Assembly: GCF_004115265.2 (NCBI RefSeq)
Contig: NC_046304.1
Span: forward strand, 15,120,292 to 15,184,291
DNA from: Rhinolophus ferrumequinum
Lineage: Eukaryota > Chordata > Mammalia > Chiroptera > Rhinolophidae
Length of the DNA stretch: 64,000 nt
Direction: 5' to 3'
Below are positions 25,238 to 35,860 of this stretch, one piece after another. Position numbers and translations under genes: made by a program. Within the stretch, counting starts at the first letter, position 1, and each line of letters starts with the position of its first letter. Below the pieces are notes generated by a model. The model saw only the letters and a list, made by a program, of their open reading frames with translations, was not told the DNA's origin and did not search any database.

Positions 25238-25380
25238 ATTTAATTCTCTCAGAACTCTGTCAGGTAACTCCTGTTATGTCTTTGTAATCAGGACCCTGAG
25301 GCTGGAAAGGGTAACAAGTAGCAGAAGGTTGTCTAGCTCTTGGCACAGCTCAAGCCGGGGACTGTCTGACTCCCCAGGCC
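25238..25380 (-). mobile_element. MIR-like fragment, antisense
   Basis: 'ttctctcagaactctgtcagg...ggaccctgaggctgg' and 'gactgtctgactcccc' fit a reversed MIR. It replaces the missing 5' part of the neighbouring OR pseudogene. Confidence 0.5.
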
Positions 25381-25684
25381 CACAACTTCACACAATAATC
25401 CCTTCCTCACAGCTCATCTCTTCCTGCACTATAGTTGGAGAAGATAAATTTCTTCCCTTATGAGCTGGTCCCACGCATACAATCTCTCCCTAATCTCTCC
25501 CAGCAAAGTGTACATTTGAAATTAGTACAGAAATACTGAGAGGGTTCCCTGGAGGTGGTGGAATCAGAGTGACAGCCAGTGACAGGTAAGATTTATAAAG
25601 CATTTTCTGTACAAGTTACTTTTATGTATTAACTCCGATCCGTACAAAAATCCTCTAAGGTGGGCAATACTAATAATAACAGAG
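25381..25684. other. intergenic, nothing recognised
   Basis: No gene recognised. Confidence 0.4.
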
Positions 25685-25915
25685 ACCTAATTAGATCTTA
25701 GTATGTGTCAAGCACCATTCTAAGCATTGTACATGTATTATCTCCTTTAATTCTCAAATGATCCTTTGAAGTAGGTACTATTATACTATTACAACCCCCA
25801 TTTTTCAGATAGGAAACTGAGGCACAAAGAGGTAAGGTAACTGGTCCAAGGTTATGGAGAGCTGGGATTCAGACCAGGCAGTCTGGTGTCAAAGTCAGTG
25901 TTGTTAAACATTTCA
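25685..25915 (-). mobile_element. MIR SINE, antisense
   Basis: Well-preserved reversed MIR: taggaaactgaggcacaaag, ggtaactggtccaaggt, gctgggattcagaccaggca. Confidence 0.85.
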
Positions 25916-26400
25916 CTCTACTCTGAAAGAGAGTGAATGAATGATTTACACAGCTATGAAGTGGTGGAGCTAGTATTTAAGTTGAAAAGTGTGTTCACAG
26001 ATGGCAGAGGGATTCATCAGAAATACCCCAACACCTGCCACCTCCGGGACAGGCAATTGGTTGATACAGGTTATTTGCTCTGCTGAGAAGGCAGAGAGTA
26101 TTTGTAGGAAGCCCTTGTTACTTTAGGAAATGTCCTCACGATGGATTTTCCTGGCTTAACTTTCAGGCAAGCCTAATCTGGGTTTAAAATCATAGCAGTG
26201 ACACATAGCACAGTGACAAGAGGTCAGCCTTTCTCTGAACAGTGACTGCATCTCTCCATCCTTCAGGCATTGCCCACCCCCTGCTTCTTCAATCATCTCC
26301 CACCCTTTATGTCCATACAAAGTTTAGTCTACCTCGGGTTCTCTAGTCCAATTTGCGCCCTACATAGTTCCTTTTCTCTACAAAGCCATGTGATCTCTCT
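25916..26400. other. intergenic, nothing recognised
   Basis: No gene recognised. Confidence 0.4.
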
Positions 26401-26467
<67 letters not shown>

Positions 26468-26476
26468 TCTCTCTCA
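26401..26476. repeat. (CT)n microsatellite
   Basis: About 35 CT units with rare interruptions. Its long R-E and S-L open frames are repeat artefacts. Confidence 0.95.
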
Positions 26477-26689
26477 TTTTCCTGGTATATAGGGACAACT
26501 CAGCACAATGGAAGGAGCTGTGAAATTGGAGTCCAGATGTTTGTGTCATAAAGAAGTTTCTACTACTAACTAGCTTTGGAACCTGGAGAAAGGGGAAAAA
26601 AAGATGAAAGAAAGAGAAGGGCAAGGAAGGAAAGCAATAAGGAAGGATACAAAAAGCTAATGTTTGGTTGAATATAAACTTTTCCTCAG

Positions 26690-26870
26690 GTATTTAAAAA
26701 TTTAAATCAACTCAATTTCACTCCATTATATGTTATTCTATTTAAATTTTACAAGAATCCTTGAAGATAGGTAATCATTTTACAAATGAGAAAAGTGAAG
26801 CTCAAAAAAAGTTACCTTATTTAAATTCACATGTTTGTTCTAAATGGAGAACTTGTTCTTTTCTCCCAAC
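26690..26870 (-). mobile_element. MIR SINE, antisense
   Basis: 'ttttacaagaatccttgaagataggtaatcattttacaaatgagaaaag' is a reversed MIR core. Confidence 0.55.
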
Positions 26871-27609
26871 TCCTGCTGTCTCCCAAAACCCTTGCCATTG
26901 TTCTTTCTTTCTATCGATCTACCTGTAATAGGAAAGCCTGTACTGCATTATCTCTGGGTTTATCAGAGGTATAAGATTCTGTAAATATCGATTCCTCTAC
27001 CCAGATCAATTTAAATGGCTGCTTTGGCCTTCCCCAGACTCACTTCATTTGCCCTGCTCTTTACCCCAATCAGTTCCCTTCTGACTTCCCTCTATTTTTC
27101 CATTTGCCATCTCTGTCCTTCCTTCCTTCAGTTAATGAGAGTGGCAAACCTCACCATTATATTTCACTACCACTCCCTCAATCCAAGCACCACCCAGTCC
27201 TTTATTCTCCTATAACAAGGCAAAGGCCACATGAAGATCATGAGTGATCTTCTACAGCAGTGGGGAGGCCCATGGGGGGGAACTACCTTTCTGTGAGCAC
27301 GCTGGGTAGAGTTCTTGGGTGGGGTTTCTCGTAGAGAGAGGAGTGAGTATTATGCTGACTCGAGGCAGCTTTTCTCCAAAAGGCTTATAAAGGGAGTAAT
27401 GCCAGAGCCAAGAGAGTCTGTCTTGGTGCTCTCTCCATTTAGGAGCTAACAAGCACCCAGAGGCCCTAAAAATTATCCCCTTTCCCCAGGGATTGTACAA
27501 GAAGCCCAACACAGACAAACAACCATACTTCTTAAGGGTTTTTCTCATCTGCCTAGTATTTTAGACTATTAAAGAAACATTAGATTTATGACAACACTCC
27601 CGGCTTCTA
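26871..27609. other. intergenic, nothing recognised
   Basis: No gene recognised; the minus-strand frame at 27252-27548 has no family. Confidence 0.4.
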
Positions 27610-27745
27610 ATGTCTCTGAGAAAGGAAAAAAGATATAGTCACCATATTATAGATGGGGAAAATAAGATCCAGGAGGCTTAGATGACTTGCCAAGGCCAGA
27701 GAGTGGGTCTGTGGTAGAGCTCAGGGTGAGCCGCATATGAGCTGA
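27610..27745 (-). mobile_element. MIR SINE, antisense
   Basis: 'catattatagatggggaaaataagatcc...gacttgccaaggcca' is a reversed MIR core. Confidence 0.6.
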
Positions 27746-27789
27746 TTCTGGTACTTTTTCTCATTAACTTTTCACATTGGAATTTTTAA

Positions 27790-28383
27790 GGTATCTATAT
27801 CTTTAAAAAGTTAGGTTACTAAGATATAACTTTAATTGTCATGTCCTCTTAGTTACTTCCTCCATCACTTTGTCGTATTCAAAGATGTTCTTCCTATTTT
27901 TTAAAAGAAGTTTTATAGTTTTAACTCTTACACTTAGATCTATGACCCATTTTGAATTATTTTTTTTAATATGGTGTAAGATAAGAGTTGAGGATTTTTT
28001 TTTCCCCAAATAAAGGTACAGTTGTTTCAGCATCATGTGTTAAAAAGATTATCCTTTTTCTATTGAATTAACTTGGTGGCTTCGACAAAAATCAACTGAC
28101 CTTATAATTGTGGGTCTACTCCTGGACTCTATTCTATTCCATTGATCTATATGTTTATTCTTATACTAATGCACACTGTCTTGATTATTGTAGTTTAATA
28201 GTAAGTCTTAAAATCAGGTAGCTTAAGTCACCCAAATTCGTTATTGTTTTTCAAAATTATTTTGGCTATTCTAGATCCTTTGTTTTCTCATAAAAAATTT
28301 AGAATCAGCTTGCTAATATCTATAAAACATATGTCAATATCTATAGATCAATTTGGAAGAATTAACATATTAATAATATTGAG
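27790..28383 (-). mobile_element. old L1 ORF2, antisense, left of nested SINE
   Basis: The reversed L1 text includes ttaggtctatgacccatttt-like and ctattctattccattgatct motifs. It is split by the SINE at 28384 and continues to about 29330. Confidence 0.75.
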
Positions 28384-28668
28384 GGCGGCCCGGTGGCTCA
28401 GGTGGTTGGAGCTCCGTGCTCCTAACGCCGAGGTCGCCGGTTCAATTCCCACATGGGCCAATGAGCTGCACCCACAACAGCTAAGATCATGAACAATGGC
28501 GAGAGCTGCCGTGAGCTGCCATGAGCTGCTGTGAGCATCCACCAATGGCCCGGGGACTGACTGTCTCAGATGGGTGGAGCACAAGGCTCATAATACCAGC
28601 ATGGGCCAGGGAGCTGCGTCCTACACAATTAGACTGAAACTAACTGCTTGAATCGGAGTTGGGAGGGG
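28384..28668 (+). mobile_element. tRNA-derived SINE (Rhin-1-like), sense, dimeric
   Basis: Head GGCGGCCCGGTGGCTCAGG with A box, and a B-box-like GGTTCAATTCCCACAT. The middle has GAGCTGC repeats, and a second tRNA-like remnant (gctcataataccagcatggg) is followed by a TAGACTGAAACTAAC tail. A 12-bp duplication aataatattgag (28372-28383 and 28669-28680) flanks it, showing insertion into the older L1. It matches the reversed copy at 3026-3416, which has a longer GC-rich middle. Confidence 0.9.
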
Positions 28669-28680
28669 AATAATATTGAG

Positions 28681-29400
28681 TCTTCTGGTCCATGAACATG
28701 ACATATCTCTTTCTATATTTCTCTCATCAGTGTCTTATAGTTTTCAGTGCATAGGTCTTACACATACCTTGTTAAATTTATCCCTATTTCATGTTTTGTA
28801 ATGTATTGTAAATGGTATTGTTTTAATATCAATTTTCCTTTTTTGTTATTATATTGAAATACGATTGATTTTTCTATACTCTGTATTGATCTTATATACT
28901 CTAATTTTACTAAATTCACTTAATAGTTCTAGTAGCTTCTTGTAGATTGTTTGAGATGTTCAACATTATTCATGTCATCATGAAGAAAGACAGTTTTACA
29001 TCCTCCTCTTTTGAATCTGTATGACTTTTACTTTTCTTGCCTTACTCTGCTGGCTAGAACCTCCAACACAATGTTGAAGAGAAGAGGTGAATACCAACAT
29101 CTTTGCTTTGCTCCTGATCTTAGCGGGAATACATTCAGTCTTTCTCCATTAACTATGATGTTATCTCTAATTTCTTTGTAGATATCTTTTATCAAGCTGT
29201 TAAACTTACCTTCTATTCCTAGTTTCCTGTGAGTTTTCCTCACAAATGAATGTTGACTTGTGTCAAATGCTTTTTCTGAATCTATTGAGATGACCTAATG
29301 TTTTGCATGTTTAGTCAGCGGACATGGTGAATTAAATTGGTAGATTTTAGAATGATGGACTGATTATTTATGTTACTGTAAACCTGTTCCTTAAAACAAG
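28681..29400 (-). mobile_element. old L1 ORF2, antisense, right of nested SINE
   Basis: On the minus strand the reverse-transcriptase stretch reads about RKLGIEGKFNSLIKDIYKEI and [20 protein letters not shown] (29030-29240), the L1 ORF2 palm region. Expected FADD coding lies further toward 28990 and is degraded. Confidence 0.8.
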
Positions 29401-29858
29401 ACATGGATTCATCCCATTAGTATTACTTGAGTATCTTTTATGTGTTGGTAGAAATGTGTTGGTATTGTGAGTTTAGAGTTCAGATAGAATTAGAAAATTC
29501 TAGAAAATAAGCATACATTAGATGTAAAACCTTTCTCAATAGTGCCAAATGTCCCCAAAACTAGAACATCAAATGTCAAGATCAGGAATGACAAACTCAA
29601 ATGACTAAAAGGGCCAGGCAGATGATGTGGTCAGATGGAAGACTTTGGCATCTAATAATTCCCTCAACCTCTACTAGCTGCTCTGGAACAAACTGTAAAT
29701 TTATTACAGGAACAAAAACTTCTTGATTCATATTTTCATTGTATTAGTTTTTTTTTCCTATTACACTGACCTTCTTTTTCTTTTTTTCTCTTCATTGCCC
29801 ATTCCCAACTCCACCTTACACACACCCTTCATCCTTGAAATGATTTAACTTTTGAGAG
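29401..29858. other. intergenic, nothing recognised
   Basis: No gene recognised. Confidence 0.4.
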
Positions 29859-29860
29859 TA

Positions 29861-30004
29861 CCGTATTTCCCCGAAAGTAAGACAAGGTCTTATATTAATT
29901 TTTGCTCCAAAAGACGCATTAGGGCTTATGTTCAGGGGATGTCATCCTGAAAAATCATGCGAGGGCTTATGTTCCTATTAGGTCTTATTTTCGGGGAAAC
30001 ACGG
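29861..30004. mobile_element. mariner-type MITE (144 bp)
   Basis: Inverted ends CCGTATTTCCCCGAAAGTAA and TTATTTTCGGGGAAACACGG are flanked by TA on both sides (29859-29860 and 30005-30006), the Tc1/mariner target duplication. It has no coding capacity. It shares ends with the copies at 30530 and 46165 but has a short, different core. Confidence 0.9.
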
Positions 30005-30009
30005 TAGTT

Positions 30010-30240
30010 AAAAATGTAGGCTGCCTAGGTTCAAATCCCAGCTCTGATGTTCATCAGCTGTGTGACTTTGGGCAAGTTACTTAGCCTCTCTGAGAGTCTA
30101 TTTCCTGATCTGTAATTTGTAAATTTGTAGGTGCCTCATGGAGTTCTTATGAGGATTATATGACTTAATAGATGTCAGTCACTTAGAACAATGCCTATAG
30201 TAATCATGATATAAATGCCAGCTATTATAATTTTTATCGA
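30010..30240 (+). mobile_element. MIR SINE, sense, near full length
   Basis: Clear MIR order: ctaggttcaaatcccagctc, ctgtgtgactttgggcaagt, tctatttcctgatctgtaat, acaatgcctatagtaatc. Confidence 0.9.
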
Positions 30241-30529
30241 CTTTCCTTCCTAAGCCAGTCTCTGACCCCACGTCATCATATTCACATCCCACTTGCACTA
30301 ATCACAATACCTCACGAAGGCAATAAGTGGAGCCATGATATTCTCTAAGGCCAGAGGAAGGGATGTCACTTGGGGGGCGATCTCCCCGTGAGCACCCACC
30401 ACAAGGCGCCCTGCACATCGGGGTTCAGGAGGTTGCAGATGAGTGGGTTCAGCATGGGGCTGGTGACAGTTGTGAGGATACCAATGCCTTTGTCGTTGTC
30501 TGAAGCCTCCACCGAGCCCAGTCTCATTA

Positions 30530-30811
30530 CTGTGTTTCCCCGAAAATAAGACCTAGCCAGACAATCAGCTCTAATGTGTCTTTTGGAGCAAAAATTAATG
30601 TAAGACCCGATCTTATTTTACTATAATATAAGACCAGGTCATAATATAATATAATATAATATAATATAATATAATATAATATAATATAATATAATATAAT
30701 ATAATATAATATAATATAATATATATAAGGCCGGGTCTTATATTAATTTTTGCTCCTAAAGACGCATTAGAGCTGACTGTCCGGCTAGGTCTTATTTTCA
30801 GGGAAATAGCG
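30530..30811. mobile_element. mariner-type MITE with pentanucleotide expansion, inside OR pseudogene
   Basis: The ends CTGTGTTTCCCCGAAAATAA and TTATTTTCAGGGAAATAGCG lie between TA duplications (30528-30529 and 30812-30813). About 95-base arms are inverted complements (both hold the gagctctaatg/cattagagctg and gagcaaaaattaat/attaatttttgctc stretches), so the element can fold into a long hairpin. Its loop is an ATAAT tandem array. Confidence 0.92.
30637..30722. repeat. (ATAAT)n pentanucleotide array
   Basis: About 17 near-perfect copies at the centre of the MITE palindrome. Confidence 0.95.
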
Positions 30812-31574
30812 TAGCTGAAGACATTTGTCCCGTAGAAGATGTCGACCACAGTGAAGTGGGAGCCACATGCAGAGAGGGCTTTCTTCTTACCCTCAGCAGA
30901 GCAGATTTGCAGGACTGCAGCTACCACGTGTGCACAGGACACAGTGATGAGGACCAAAGGGGACACACCCACAAAGCTGTTGTTACAAAGAGCAACTGCT
31001 CATTGAGTTGGAGAGCTGGAAAAGCTGTGGGAGGTCACAACGAAAATGCATGATCACATTGGGACCACAGAATTTAAGAGCAGATAAGGCAACAGTTTGA
31101 GTCAGTGCACTGGCAAAGGAAAAGACACCTGACGTAAATGCCAGGGCTTGCTGGATTCCCCAGCTCATATGGGTGCTGTGGGTGAGGGTTGGCAGATGGA
31201 CAGATAGTGGTCACAGGCCATGACAGTCAGCAGAAAGCAAATCCATCCCAGCCAGGAGGGGGAAGAACAAGAGCTGTGAGAGGCAGGCTCTACCGGGAAT
31301 GCTGTTCTTATTGGACAGGAAATGCCTCAGCATCGCTGGGACAGAGACACGATGCAGCCGACATCCAGCAGGAACAAGTTCCCCAGGAAGAAGTACATGG
31401 GGTTGTGGAATTTGGGTTCGACGAGGATGGCAGCCAGAACGCTGAAATTGCCACCTACAGTAGCTACCTAAGAGAGAAGGAAATGACGAAGAGGATGGGC
31501 TGGAGTCTCGGTTAGGCCCAGCAGGACAAAATCAGTGACGACTGAGTTTTTTTTCCTGAGGCCCCCAGATCCAT

Positions 31575-33194
31575 GGTTCTCTTCCACCAGCAGCAGAACA
31601 GAGCAAAGCTAGAAGATACCAATGGTGGTGAAAGGAGAGTGAGATCTTGATAGCAACCACGTCCAGGAGAGCGCCAGGATGTAAGAACACAAAATTTAAT
31701 GTGAGGACAGTTAAAGGCTGAGACATAATAAATATGATTCTTAATCTGTAAGAACAGTGGCACTGGACAGACTCAGAGACAGATGAACTGCCATAGAAAG
31801 GAGAACACATGTAACATTTGAAATTTAAGGGGAAAGATTGTTTTCCGGAGACCAAACTTCCAAGAAGAAAACTCCAAGCCTACAGATGGTGCCAGGGCCA
31901 TACATTTTATTTTCAGCTTTTAAAAATTATCTTTATATTTTGAGCTTTATATAGCGTATTATTCTTTAAAATTTTGAAATAATTTTCTAATAGTCTATAG
32001 GTTGCATGTGCCAAAATTTTCTTAAATAACCATTGGGTATTGAGCTTCTAATTTTTCATTATTATAAATAATAATGCAACCAAGTTTCTGCAGCTCTGAT
32101 TTTTGACCTATGTGCTAAGTAATTTCTACCCCCAATTTGTGCAAGGATCTGGTCTGATCCATTGATATTCTACATTCTCAAGACTAGATTCCTGTTACAT
32201 CATGACAGAGGTACAAATAACTTCATTACTGATATTTTCAAGGGACAGGGGAAACATGTATTCTTCATATCCCCCACCTATATCCTCCGTATCCTTTGCT
32301 TATATCATTCTGAGGGGGAGTTTTAAATGGCTTCAAGGCCGTGTCACTTGTTGTTAACAGAGGTATTTTAACTCAGTTAACTATGAAGGAAAAGAAAAAA
32401 ATGTTCCTTACGTAAATATGTGGCAATTCAAAGCTCTCATGTCATAAAGATCAGCTAGTAGGAAGGGAGCCAATTTTCTTCAGTTTTTAGACCATTTAAT
32501 TCATATTGGGACATATGAGGAGGAGGATGTTTCCAATGGTGATGATGGTTACGTCATATTTACTTACAGATGATTGTGATACAGATTTTACTCAGCAGGA
32601 TGACCTTTCAATGCTCAGACTTCAGCTCCCAACAGAGCTGAAAAACATAGACAACGTCTCTCTTTTTTGCTTATTTTTAAATTCGATTAATAATACTTTG
32701 CCCATTAGTTTTATTTTCAATGCATTTATATATATATAAAACATTAATATAACAATATTGTGTATGCTGTGGTGTTCTCTGCTTGAGAATGAAAGTTATT
32801 TCACCTTCAAACTGAGACAGATATGGCAGTGGTGGGAGAGTGTCGCGGGGGCCAATTTGCATGAGGGATGGCAGAGCCCCCTGGAAGAGGGTGGAGAGAG
32901 CTGACATGCCCAAGTCCAAGGACAATGGGTGGAATATCAGCAGGAAGCTCATCTTCTGGTGCCATTGCCTCCTAGTCCCACCTCCAGACTCACAGTGGGT
33001 TCAAGGAAGAGCGTTTCAATAAAGAGGTAGTGAATATAAACCTTTCTTGATTATTCCCTTACTGATAAGTTACTTAAAATTTCCCCTTAGGCATACAACT
33101 CTTCTATATTTAGAACAGATTCCTCGACTTGATTTCAAAGATTATAAAGACTGGTTGGTATATGTGATCGCAAGGTATTTGGCCAGGTCTTCTA
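31575..33194. other. intergenic; faint L1 antisense near 31900-32100
   Basis: Sequence upstream of the OR pseudogene. Around 31910-32095 a weak reversed L1 pattern (cattattataaataataatgc) is visible. No other gene recognised. Confidence 0.4.
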
Positions 33195-33480
33195 TCTCAT
33201 GATAGGTTGTTTTCCCCTAATATTTTATTGTAAAATTTTTCAAACATACAGTAAAATTCAAATAGTTACACAGTGAACATCCACGTGTCTATCATCTGGA
33301 TTTCACCATATAATTCATTGCACTTTTTTTACCACATATTTATCCACCTATCCTTCCATCTTATTCTTTCCTGCATTTCAAATAAAATTGTAGACATCAG
33401 TGCACCTCCCCCTAAATACTTCAGCACGCATATAATTAACATGAGTTCAATATTTGTTTACAGCTCTTTTTATGCAAAAC
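33195..33480 (-). mobile_element. old LINE 3'-end fragment, probably L1, antisense
   Basis: 'ttttattgtaaaatttttcaaacatacag' and 'acagtgaacatccacgtgtctatcatctgg' are characteristic of old mammalian L1 3' regions read in reverse. Confidence 0.5.
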
Positions 33481-33519
33481 ATCCCCACAAAGTCTCTGTG
33501 ATTAACGTTTTAAGAGATT

Positions 33520-33775
33520 CTCAAAAAGACAAAGCTATGGTGATAGAGAACACATCAGTAGTTTCTAGGGGAATAGCGTGGGTGAATAGGATTGACTACA
33601 AAGGAACATGAAGGAGCTTTGAGAGTGACAGAAATAGTCTATATCTTGACGGTGGTGGTGTATACAACTATACATTGGTCAGAACTCCTAGAACTATACA
33701 CCTGCAAAGGGTGAATTTTACTGTTTGTAAATCATACTTCAACAAACCTGACTTAAAAAAAAAAGAATAATACAG
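33520..33775 (+). mobile_element. old L1 3' UTR, sense
   Basis: 'gacaaagctatggtgataga', 'tcagtagtttctaggggaat', 'acctgcaaagggtgaatttta' and a poly-A end (33752 onwards) follow the 3' UTR of older L1 families. Confidence 0.7.
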
Positions 33776-33929
33776 ACAATATCCTACCTACTACACAGCT
33801 TATGGAATAAAACATTCCATTGCCTTTGAAGACCCCTGTGTGTTCCTCCTTAACCCTATGCCTCTATCTCCTCACTCAGATAACACTGTTCTGGAAAAGA
33901 ACATCCTTTTAAAATCCTTTTATTCCAGC

Positions 33930-35075
33930 TATAGGATTTTCTAAACAGCATATTGTTTTGTATGCATTTGGTCTTTATATAAATGGAATCATGCAATAGT
34001 TATTGTTCCATGACTTGTTTATTTCACTCAACGTTATGTTTGTGTGATTCTCCTGTATTACTGCCTGTAATGATCATTTATTTTTTAGGGTTGCATAGCA
34101 TTGCGTGGTATGAATATACCACAACTTATCATTTATTTTCTGTTTGAAGGTATTTTGCTTCTGTGAACACTTTTGTACACGTCTCCTGGTGCACACATGC
34201 AAGAATTTCTTTATGGTCTCCAATTAAGAATGGAATTTGTGCATCTTCAGATTTAAAGGATAAAAGCAAGTTGTTTTCTGAAGTGCTTGTACCATTTTAT
34301 GGTCTTACCAGCAGTGTATAAGAATTTTTGTTACTCTATAGTCTCATCAAAACTTGCTATTATCTCATTTGTTCAGTTAGAATAATATAGTGAGTGTAAA
34401 ATGGTATCTCCAGTGTGATATTAATTTGCATTTATTACACTATGAACAGGGCTGAGCTTCCTTTCCTGAATTCACTGGCCACTTGTGTTTCCTTTTCTGT
34501 GAACTCCCTGTTCACATCTTTTGCTGATTTTCTATAGGCTCCCTTGTGTTTTTCTTATTAGTTGTGGAAGTTTTTGATATATTTGGATACTTCAGATAGC
34601 TATATGTGCTGCAAATCTCTTCCAATTTGTAGCTGTGTTTTCACTTAAAAATCATTGTCCTCTGATGAATAGAGTTTTAAATTTTAAAGTAGGCAAGTTT
34701 CTCAGTCTTTTTTTTTTTATGGTTAATGCTTTTTGGACTTCTTTAAGAATAACTGAGCCCCTAGAAGATCATCAAGATATTCCATAGACTATTTTTAAGG
34801 TTTTATATTTTTACTCTTCTGTGTAAGTAGCTCATCCACCTAAAACTGATTTTTATGCATGGGGAAAGACATGTTGTGTCATTTTTTTTCTCTTGGACAC
34901 CCAATTGCCCAAGAATTATTTCTTGAAAGGCCTATTCTTTTCCTACTGCCTTGTTAGCTACCCATGTCACATATCAAATTTCTACATTATTTCCTCTAAT
35001 TTGTTCATTTGGTTCATTTCTCTAATTTTGCTCAAATATGACATGGTCTTAATTACCAAACCTTTAAAATATGTC
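33930..35075 (-). mobile_element. old L1 fragment, antisense
   Basis: Reversed L1 ORF2 C-terminal text: catttggtctttatataaat, gcatagcattgcgtggtatg, cagcagtgtataagaat, cacttgtgtttccttttctg, and so on to 'gacacccaattgcccaagaa'. Strongly diverged. Confidence 0.7.
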
Positions 35076-35479
35076 ATGATGCCTTTTAGGGCAGGCAGGA
35101 GCAGCTTACTGAGACAACAAGTCATACAGTAGATGGTAGCAGATTTTAGGTAGAATTAGTGTCCGGAGCTAAGGACTGGGCTGACGTTAGATGTGGAGCC
35201 CCAGCCTCATCCACTGCATGACAGACACCAGACACATTGTAAGATGGATGGCAAGCATCTGAAAGTGAAAATACGCCTACTAACTCTTTCCCAATTGGCT
35301 AATATCCTGTAGGTGGAGGCATCTATGGTTGACCATGAAAAGGAGCTGAAAAAGGCTGGCACATCAGAGTATGTCTTCATGGCAGAGACAGTCACAGGGA
35401 TGTATGAGGTGGCAGCAATTGCTTTTTGAAGAAGTTGAAAGAAGAGAGGATGGAATGTCTTATAGAAAAGTGTTAAAAC
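35076..35479. other. intergenic, nothing recognised
   Basis: No gene recognised. Confidence 0.4.
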
Positions 35480-35860
35480 CACATGATGGGGTTTGAGTTC
35501 CAGCTCTTCTATATCCTAGATGTACAATATCAGGCAAGTTACTAGACCTCTCAGAGCCTCAGTTTCCTCCTCTGCAAAATACGGCAAATAATGAAGCTAT
35601 GTCAAAGTTATTGGGAGGATTAAGTAAGATCGTGCACTAAAATATAAATGATGGCTATTTTTTATTATTATTTGTTGATCCCCTACTAAGTACAACAAGC
35701 ATGCTATTTTATATAATTCTCAGACTAACCCTGTGTGGTCAGAGATATTGTTCTCATCTCACAGACGAGGAAACTGAAGCCCAGAGGAGTTCAGATTCTG
35801 GTCCTAAGTCACACATTAATAATTGGGAAAGTGAGTCTGACTATATACCACGTCTACACT
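35480..35860. mobile_element. two head-on MIR SINEs (sense, then antisense)
   Basis: A sense MIR (about 35480-35680: gagttccagctcttct, ctcagtttcctcctctgcaaaat) is followed by a reversed one (about 35690-35860: cagacgaggaaactgaagcccagagg). The same pair in the same order occurs at 46770-47160, marking the tandem duplication. Confidence 0.8.

Larger units (their letters stand above)
30366..31574 (-). pseudogene. OR3A-like pseudogene: OR3A-like olfactory receptor pseudogene split by a MITE
   Basis: The minus-strand start ATG at 31574 (MDLGASG..) follows an acceptor-like 'gctgctggtggaag'. Matching blocks run in order: [41 protein letters not shown], the MAYDRY region (degraded), [53 protein letters not shown]; then the MITE at 30530-30811; then [27 protein letters not shown] and [14 protein letters not shown] with stop at 30366. 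The whole gene length is present apart from small indels (several shifts of frame and an in-frame stop near the MAYDRY box). C-terminal wording sides with the gene at 42287. Confidence 0.9.

Noticed and set aside
26343-26624. R-E and S-L repeat proteins over a long (CT)n tract
   Set aside because: Low-complexity translation of a microsatellite; the same applies to frames over the TC, TG and CA tracts at 8586, 10409, 50357 and 58054.
28384-28668. tRNA gene call on SINE head
   Set aside because: A and B box-like motifs are present but no cloverleaf acceptor end; flanking duplication and body show it is a SINE.
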